The notes under the pieces: model-generated | Databases searched by the model: none | What the model was told of the DNA's origin: nothing | The model's input: only the letters and a program-made list of their open reading frames with translations | Translations under genes and position numbers: made by a program | Shown: piece after piece, positions 1 to 5,621 of the stretch | Layout: each line of letters starts with the position of its first letter | Numbering within the stretch: the stretch's first letter is position 1 | Source of the DNA: an uncultured bacterium | GTDB lineage: Bacteria > Desulfobacterota > Desulfovibrionia > Desulfovibrionales > Desulfovibrionaceae | Direction: 5' to 3' | DNA length: 8,034 nucleotides | Assembly: GCA_905215675.1 (NCBI GenBank) | Contig: CAJMRA010000100.1 | Location: forward strand, 1 to 8,034

Positions 1-2
1 TG

Positions 3-3000
3 GCGTTGACGCTGCTTTTGGGAATGAGCCATGCCGCGGGGGCGGCGGACGCCGCCTTTCGTCTGGCAACCCCGAGTTCCCCGGACAAGGACGTCTGGAG
101 CGAAGGATTCAGCATCGTCTTCAGCCTTGACGAAAAACAATGCCGCGCCGCCTACGGCAAGGACTGGCTGGAACGCTGCGCCGCTCCCATGCCGGGCGTG
201 ACGGGACGCATCGCGGACGCCGTGCGCCTCTCCCCCGCCGTTCCGGGCGTCTGGCGCTGGGAAGCGCCGCACATCCTGCGCTTCCATCCCGAAACGGCCC
301 TGAAACCGGGCGTCCGCTACGACATTTCGCTAGACGCGCTGCCCCTGCCCGACGCCATGCGCCTGCGCACGACGCGCCTTCAGTATACGACCAGCCCCCA
401 GGCCGTGCGCATCGGCAAGGAAACCTTCTGGATCAATCCCGCCGCCGGGGGCCGACATGCCGTGTCCGTGCCGCTGTATTTCATCTGGCCCGCCGATACC
501 GCGCGGGTGGAAGCCGGTCTGCGCATGGGTTCCGCCTCTCCGGGCAGCGGTCTGCGCTTCGAGCAGCCCCGCGTCATCTGGAACGAGAGCCGCGACGAGG
601 CCCTTGTCACCGCCACGGTCGCCACGCTGCCGGAAAACAACGCGCTGGGGCGCGTCACCCTGCACGGCATGCGCGCCTTTACCGTCGCCGACGACGGCAC
701 GCGCACGGTCAGCGAACAAAAGCCCGCGGAAAGCCGCTTTGCCGTCACCGGCAACAGCCGCCTGCTGGATATCCGCTCCGCGGAACTTTCCAACACCTGC
801 GACAAGGACCTGAATCCCGTCCTGCAACTGGAAATCCGTACCACGCTCCGCGTCCGGCCTTCCGACGTGCTGCGCCGTCTCTCCGTGGTGCAGCTTCCCG
901 CGCGGGCCGCGCCGGGCGCCGGAAAGGATACGGACTGGACCGCCATGCCCGCCGTCAGCCCCGAAGATCGGGAGCGGGGGACGCCGCTTGCGCCCGTGCC
1001 GCTGGAAGCGGGGGATCACGAAAGCGACCGTCTGCTGTTCCGGCTCCCGGCGGCGGAAAACACCCGCTATCTGCTGATCGATCTGCAAAAGGGACTGACC
1101 GCCGGCAACGGTCCGGCGCTGGCCGAGGACCGGCGCTTTCTGCTGCGCGCGCCCGGCCTGTCGCCCACGGTGGAGCTTCTGCAACCGGGTAACGTCCTGT
1201 CCCTGAGCGGCGACAGGAAGCTGGATCTGTATACCGTGGGCATCCGCCGTCTGGAATGGCGGACCTGCCGCGTCCGCGATCCCTTTCTCGCGCTGCTGGC
1301 GCAGCATACCTCCAGCGCGTCACAGTTCGAGACCTGGGGAATAACCTGCGAACAGCTGGGAACCATCGCGGAAGGCGACATTTCCCTGCCGGAACCCAGT
1401 AAGCCGGGAAACGCCGTCTTTCATGCGCTGGAACTCGCCCGGCTGCTGAACAGGGAGGACGGCCCCCTTTCCGGCGTCTTTTTCCTGCAAGTCCGGGGAT
1501 TCGACGCCGAAGGAAAACAGCGCGCCGTCCTGAATCGGCTGGTGCTGGCGACCAGTCTCGGCCTGACCGTCAAGACGGCCTCCGACGGAACCGCCGCCGT
1601 CTTTGTCCAGCATCTCGGCACGGGCCTGCCGCTCGAGGGCGTGCAGGTGCAGCTGCTGGGGAGCAACGGCGTCCCGGTCGCCGAGGGCGTTACCGACGGA
1701 CAGGGCCGCGCGCATCTGCCGCCGGTCGCGGGACTGCCGCGGGACAACATGCCGGCCGCCGTCGTGGCCCGCTCCGCCGACGGGCAGGATACGGCCTGGC
1801 TCTCCCTCCGGGACGCCGCGCGCGCCGTCGATTACAGCGACTTTCCCGTGGCGGGGCGGCATGTGACGCCCGACGGTATCATCGCTTCCGTCTTCAGTCA
1901 GCGGGATATCTACCGGCCCGGAGAGCGGCTGCATTTCGGCTGCATCCTGCGCAAGGCCGACGGCACGCCCCTGCCCGAAGGCGTGCCCCTGGACGTGGAA
2001 CTGATCGATCCCCGCCCCGCGACCGTTCTGCGGCGCAGTCTGACCGCCGGCGCGGACGGCCTTTTCGTTCTCTCATGGGACAGCCCGGCCGACGCCGCGA
2101 CCGGACCCTACCGGCTTTCCGTGCGCCTTGCGGGAGATCACCCCGACTTTCTGGGCGACGTCGCCGTCCGTGTGGAAGAATTTCAGCCCGATACGCTGAG
2201 CATCAAGGCGAACTTCGCGCCCTCCGTGCCGCGCGGCTGGTTCCTGATCGGAACCGGCGACGCGCCTTCGGTCAACGTCCGGCTGGACAACCTCTACGGG
2301 CAGCCCGCCGCCGGGCATCGCGTCAGCGCCACGTTCCAGACCGCGACGGGAACCCTCCGCTTTCCCGAATACGCCGACTATACCTTTTATGACGCTTCGC
2401 CCTTCAACGGCGAAAGCGCCGCCCTGCGCATGAGCGACGCCACGACGGACGCATCAGGCGCGGCAAACCTGTCCCTGCCCCTGGGCCGTCTCCTGCCCGG
2501 AACATTCCGGGGCGAAGTGCGCATCGAAGGTTTCGAGCCCTCCGGCGGCCGCGCCGTGACCCGCAGCCTGAACGCGCTGTTCTCGCCGCAGGCGCTAGCC
2601 CTGGGCTGGAAGCCCGAAGGCGGCGCAAACAATCTTGACTACATTCCGCAGCATGCGGCCGGAAGCCTGCGCCTGCTGGCCGTAAACAACGATCTCCGCC
2701 CCGTCGCCGTCGAAAAGGCGCGGCTCGCGCTTTCCGAACGGCGCTACGTCTCCAGTCTGGTATCCGACGCGCAGGGCCGCTACCGCTATGACGCGACCTC
2801 CGTCGAAACGGAATTGCAGCGCAGCGAAGCGACCATCGGTCCCGACGGCCTTCTCTGGCCCATTCCCACGGAAACGCCCGGCGACTACCTGCTGACGGTG
2901 CGCGACGCTTCGGGAACCCTGCTGGCAAACATCCCCTTCAGCATCGCCGGGGAGCGGCTTGCCGCGCCCGAGGAACTCGATCCGGCCTCGCTGGCGCGCG

Positions 3001-5621
3001 GGAACCTGCGCCTTGTGCTGGACAAGAAGACCTACGCGCCGGGCGACGTCATCAGGATGCGCCTTTCCGCGCCCTTTGACGGCTCCGGCCTGATCACCAT
3101 CGAACGGGATCGCGTGCTGGCGCATGCCTGGTTCACGACGCGGGCGGGAGAAAGCGTGCAGGAAATAGCCCTGCCGAAAGATTTCGAGGGCGCGGGCTAC
3201 GTCAACGTCTCCCTTGTGCGCAGCCTGCAATCGGACGCCGTCTACATGCAGCCTCACGCCTATGCCGTGGCGCCCTTCACGGCCGGCGTGGAGCAGCGGG
3301 ACATGGGCCTGCGGCTGGAAGCGCCCGCCGCCGTCCGCCCGGGACAGGAACTGCGCCTGCGGCTCAGCGCCCGCACGCCGGGACGCGCCGTCGTCTTTGC
3401 CGTGGACGAGGGAATCCTCCAGCTGACGGACTTCCGCACGCCCGATCCGCTGTCCGATATTCTGCTGGGCCGCGCTCTCGACGTACGGACAAGCCGGATG
3501 TTCGATCTGCTCATGCCCGATCATGCCCGCCTGCGGGGCCGCATTCCCGGTTTCGGCGGCGGCGTGGGCTTCAGCGCGCGCTTTCTCAATCCCTTCCAGC
3601 GCCGGGGCGAACCGCCCTTCGCCGTCTGGCTGGACCCCGTGGACGTCGGCCCCGAAGCCAGGGAACTTGTCGTATCCGTTCCCGAATCCTTTACCGGCAA
3701 GGTGCGCCTGATGGCCGTCGGCTGCGCCGCGCCCTCGTCGCCCGGAGTCACGGCGGGGCGTGCCGAAGCCTTTGCCGAAGTGAACGGGACCGTCATCATC
3801 AAGCCCCTGCTGCCGTCCACCGTCGCTCCCGGCGACACGTTCGAGGGCGCGCTGGTCGTCGCCAATACCGTCGCGGGCAGCGGCCCGGAAGCGCAGGTGC
3901 GTCTTGCCCTGAGCTGCGGTCCCGGTCTGGAGCTGCGCGACGCGCCCGCCGAACAGACCATAACCATACCGGAAAACGGCGAAAAGGTCGTTCCCCTGCC
4001 CCTGCGGGCGCTTGACGAACCGGGCGCGACCTCCGTCGCCGTGGAAGCCGCGCTGGGAAAGGAAAACCCCGTGCGGCGCAGCATCGGGCTTTCGATCCGC
4101 CCGGCCGCGCCGAGAACGCTCACGCTTTCGGAAAGCGCGGTGGACAAGCGGCGCGACATCAGCGCCCCCTCGGCCCTGTACCCGTATGAGGCCGTTACCC
4201 GGGCGACGCTCTCGACCGGCCCGCTGACCGCCCTGCGCGCCGTTCTTGCCCGGCTGGACGCCTGTCCCTACGACGGCGTCGAACAGCGCATCAGCCGGGC
4301 TTTCCCCCACGTGGCCCTGAGCGCCGTGCCGGAATTGCGCGCCTCCATCCTCGCGCGCTCCGATCCGGCTCCCGGGGAACGGGACAAGGAAGCCGAGGCC
4401 CGGCGCGTCCCGGACGCCGTTCAGGCCATACGACGCTGCTTCATCGACAATGAGGGCGTCGGATTCTGGCCCGGCGACAAGGCCGACGACTTCCTCACCG
4501 CCTATGCCGCCGACTTTCTGCTGACCCTGCGGGAAACCGGCGGCATCGCCCCGGAACCCCTGACCCGCAATCTGCTGGACGCCCTGCAACGGATAGCCGT
4601 CCGTCCGCCCGCGTCGGCCCATGACGCGCGCGTCAAGCTGTATGCCGTCTGGGTGCTCCTGCGGGACGGTCGCGTCATGACGCAGGAAGTCCGGGAGCTG
4701 GAGCGCTGGTGCCGCGCCAATCTGGCCGACTGGGAACGCGACGCCGTCGCGACCCTGCTGGCCGACAGCCTCGCCATGCTCCGGCTGGATCGGCAGGCCC
4801 GGGACCTGCTGCCGCCGCGCATCGCCGCGCCCGCGGGGGACGTCGTTTTCAGTCCGGCTGTCCTGCACGGCCTGCATGCCCTGACCCTGCCGCGCCATTT
4901 CCCCGAACGCCGCGTGGATATTCCCGTGGACAGCCTTGTCCGCTACGCCGCCACCGACGCCAACACCCTTGAGCTGGCCTTTCTGGCGCGCGGCCTGCTG
5001 GCCCTCGGCGCAACGCCGCCGCCCCTGCCGCCCGACACGGCCCTGACCTGCGCGGAAGTCGCTCCCGGCTTTCCTCCCGTCACGGCCCGGGCCGCGGCGG
5101 AAGGGTCCGTCCTGACGCTCGACGCCCCCGGCTGCATCCGTTTTGAAACCAGCGCCCCCGCCGGGGAAGGCTGGCGGCTGCAACTGCTGACCGACGGCTA
5201 TCCGCGCAGCCCCCGGCCCGAAACGGCGCAGGGTCTGGAAGTCCGTCGCCGTTTTCTCGACGAACGGGGCGAAGCCGTACTCTCCGCCCCCGTCGGCGCG
5301 CTGCTCACCGTGGAAATCAGTCTCCGCAGCGACAACAGGACGCGGAACAACGTCGTCGTCACCGATCTGCTGCCCGGCGGTCTGGAGCCCCTGCTCGAAA
5401 AGGACGACGCGCAGCCGCAGGGCGACAGCCTGCTCCACCGGCAGCGCCGGGAGGATCGCTGTCTCTTCTTCGTCAACGCCACGCCGACGACGGCTCTCTA
5501 CCGCTACCGCGTCCGGGCGACCACCCGCGGCGTCTTCGCCCTGCCGCCCGTCACGGCGGAAGCCATGTACGACGCCGCCGTCCGCGCCGCCGCCGACGGC
5601 GGACGGTTCGTTGTGGAATGA
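3..5621 (+). CDS. Alpha-2-macroglobulin family protein, thioester cysteine missing (5' end beyond window)
   Basis: Large exported protein of the bacterial alpha-2-macroglobulin family, expected to trap proteases in the periplasm. Residues are counted from the TTG at 6; 1871 are visible, more than E. coli YfhM (about 1650). The frame is open to the left edge and the first residues are already a signal-peptide core, so the true start lies upstream. Domains in order: N-terminal beta-rich region (to about 520); a region ending in TDGQGRAHLPP; MG2 with DIYRPGE (634-640); further MG domains; bait-region domain (about 996-1085) with DKKTYAPGD (1006 on) and ERDRVLAHAW (1033 on); MG7-like part with VDEGILQL (1133 on) and RTSRMFDLLMPD (1161 on); LPSTVAPGD (1269 on); helical thioester domain (about 1400-1740); C-terminal MG10-like domain with RRRFLDERGE (1747 on) and DLLPGG (1787 on). 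The thioester motif CxEQ reads GVEQ (1424-1427). It overlaps pbpC by 4 bases, implying one operon. The family call is secure; a protease-trapping role without a thioester is inferred. Confidence 0.93.
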   Translation, partial: ALTLLLGMSHAAGAADAAFRLATPSSPDKDVWSEGFSIVFSLDEKQCRAAYGKDWLERCAAPMPGVTGRIADAVRLSPAVPGVWRWEAPHILRFHPETALKPGVRYDISLDALPLPDAMRLRTTRLQYTTSPQAVRIGKETFWINPAAGGRHAVSVPLYFIWPADTARVEAGLRMGSASPGSGLRFEQPRVIWNESRDEALVTATVATLPENNALGRVTLHGMRAFTVADDGTRTVSEQKPAESRFAVTGNSRLLDIRSAELSNTCDKDLNPVLQLEIRTTLRVRPSDVLRRLSVVQLPARAAPGAGKDTDWTAMPAVSPEDRERGTPLAPVPLEAGDHESDRLLFRLPAAENTRYLLIDLQKGLTAGNGPALAEDRRFLLRAPGLSPTVELLQPGNVLSLSGDRKLDLYTVGIRRLEWRTCRVRDPFLALLAQHTSSASQFETWGITCEQLGTIAEGDISLPEPSKPGNAVFHALELARLLNREDGPLSGVFFLQVRGFDAEGKQRAVLNRLVLATSLGLTVKTASDGTAAVFVQHLGTGLPLEGVQVQLLGSNGVPVAEGVTDGQGRAHLPPVAGLPRDNMPAAVVARSADGQDTAWLSLRDAARAVDYSDFPVAGRHVTPDGIIASVFSQRDIYRPGERLHFGCILRKADGTPLPEGVPLDVELIDPRPATVLRRSLTAGADGLFVLSWDSPADAATGPYRLSVRLAGDHPDFLGDVAVRVEEFQPDTLSIKANFAPSVPRGWFLIGTGDAPSVNVRLDNLYGQPAAGHRVSATFQTATGTLRFPEYADYTFYDASPFNGESAALRMSDATTDASGAANLSLPLGRLLPGTFRGEVRIEGFEPSGGRAVTRSLNALFSPQALALGWKPEGGANNLDYIPQHAAGSLRLLAVNNDLRPVAVEKARLALSERRYVSSLVSDAQGRYRYDATSVETELQRSEATIGPDGLLWPIPTETPGDYLLTVRDASGTLLANIPFSIAGERLAAPEELDPASLARGNLRLVLDKKTYAPGDVIRMRLSAPFDGSGLITIERDRVLAHAWFTTRAGESVQEIALPKDFEGAGYVNVSLVRSLQSDAVYMQPHAYAVAPFTAGVEQRDMGLRLEAPAAVRPGQELRLRLSARTPGRAVVFAVDEGILQLTDFRTPDPLSDILLGRALDVRTSRMFDLLMPDHARLRGRIPGFGGGVGFSARFLNPFQRRGEPPFAVWLDPVDVGPEARELVVSVPESFTGKVRLMAVGCAAPSSPGVTAGRAEAFAEVNGTVIIKPLLPSTVAPGDTFEGALVVANTVAGSGPEAQVRLALSCGPGLELRDAPAEQTITIPENGEKVVPLPLRALDEPGATSVAVEAALGKENPVRRSIGLSIRPAAPRTLTLSESAVDKRRDISAPSALYPYEAVTRATLSTGPLTALRAVLARLDACPYDGVEQRISRAFPHVALSAVPELRASILARSDPAPGERDKEAEARRVPDAVQAIRRCFIDNEGVGFWPGDKADDFLTAYAADFLLTLRETGGIAPEPLTRNLLDALQRIAVRPPASAHDARVKLYAVWVLLRDGRVMTQEVRELERWCRANLADWERDAVATLLADSLAMLRLDRQARDLLPPRIAAPAGDVVFSPAVLHGLHALTLPRHFPERRVDIPVDSLVRYAATDANTLELAFLARGLLALGATPPPLPPDTALTCAEVAPGFPPVTARAAAEGSVLTLDAPGCIRFETSAPAGEGWRLQLLTDGYPRSPRPETAQGLEVRRRFLDERGEAVLSAPVGALLTVEISLRSDNRTRNNVVVTDLLPGGLEPLLEKDDAQPQGDSLLHRQRREDRCLFFVNATPTTALYRYRVRATTRGVFALPPVTAEAMYDAAVRAAADGGRFVVE
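6..47 (+). other. Signal peptide, hydrophobic core and cleavage region (partial)
   Basis: The first visible residues read LTLLLGMSHAAGAADAAF. This is the end of a hydrophobic core followed by a small-residue A-x-A pattern, so signal peptidase I cleavage is expected after Ala13 or Ala14. The positively charged n-region is not in the window, so neither the TTG at 6 nor the ATG at 24 is likely to be the true start; starting at 24 would remove the hydrophobic core. No cysteine follows the core, so there is no lipobox and the mature protein should be soluble in the periplasm. Confidence 0.7.
2991..3260 (+). other. Bait-region domain of the A2M protein
   Basis: About residues 996-1085 match the bacterial bait-region domain pattern: a strand with DKKTYAPGD, then SAPFDGSGLITIERDRVLAHAW, then a segment ending in GAGYVNVSLVRS. 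In the family this domain carries or borders the exposed stretch that invading proteases cut to trigger the conformational change. The exact cleavable loop cannot be placed from sequence alone. Confidence 0.65.
4251..4295 (+). other. Degenerate thioester site of the A2M protein (GVEQ in place of CxEQ)
   Basis: The segment reads RLDACPYDGVEQRIS. In thioester-containing bacterial macroglobulins the same place reads like PYGCLEQ or PYGCTEQ, where Cys and Gln form the internal thioester. Here Pro-Tyr and Glu-Gln align, but the Cys position is Gly1424 (codon GGC, 4275-4277), while Glu1426 and Gln1427 are kept. The nearest cysteine is Cys1420 (TGT, 4263-4265), four residues too early for the Cys-x-x-Gln ring. 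The following ISRAFP matches the usual helix start after the motif, so the alignment is well anchored. Confidence 0.85.
5575..5606 (+). repeat. Alternative 8-bp inverted repeats at the 3' end of the A2M gene
   Basis: Two mutually exclusive perfect 8-bp stems can form here: CCGCCGTC (5575-5582) with GACGGCGG (5595-5602), or CCGTCCGC (5578-5585) with GCGGACGG (5599-5606). They end 11-15 bases before the ATGA overlap. The stretch encodes an Ala/Asp/Gly-rich C-terminus built from GCC and GAC codons, so the symmetry may be a by-product of codon use. Confidence 0.3.
5618..5621 (+). promoter_or_regulatory. ATGA stop-start overlap coupling the A2M gene and pbpC
   Basis: The TGA ending the A2M gene (5619-5621) shares bases with an ATG (5618-5620) in the pbpC frame. 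Such overlaps usually mean re-initiation by the terminating ribosome. Only weak purine-rich sequence (GTGGA just before the ATG) precedes it, so efficient independent initiation here looks unlikely. No promoter-like sequence is apparent at the junction. Confidence 0.75.

Noticed and set aside
24..26. ATG at 24 as the true start of the A2M gene
   Set aside because: It would delete the hydrophobic signal core encoded just upstream, and the reading frame is open to the window edge.
140..1192. Open frames of 350 codons (+) and 325 codons (-, 330-1307) inside the A2M gene
   Set aside because: They are out-of-frame shadows with arginine/alanine-rich composition and no motifs, fully inside a well-supported gene.
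2595..5438. Open frame of 947 codons on the minus strand, antisense to the A2M gene
   Set aside because: The plus-strand frame has clear domain homology. The antisense translation is low-complexity, rich in G, R, Q and A, with no recognisable motif, as expected when GC-rich codons deplete stops on the other strand.
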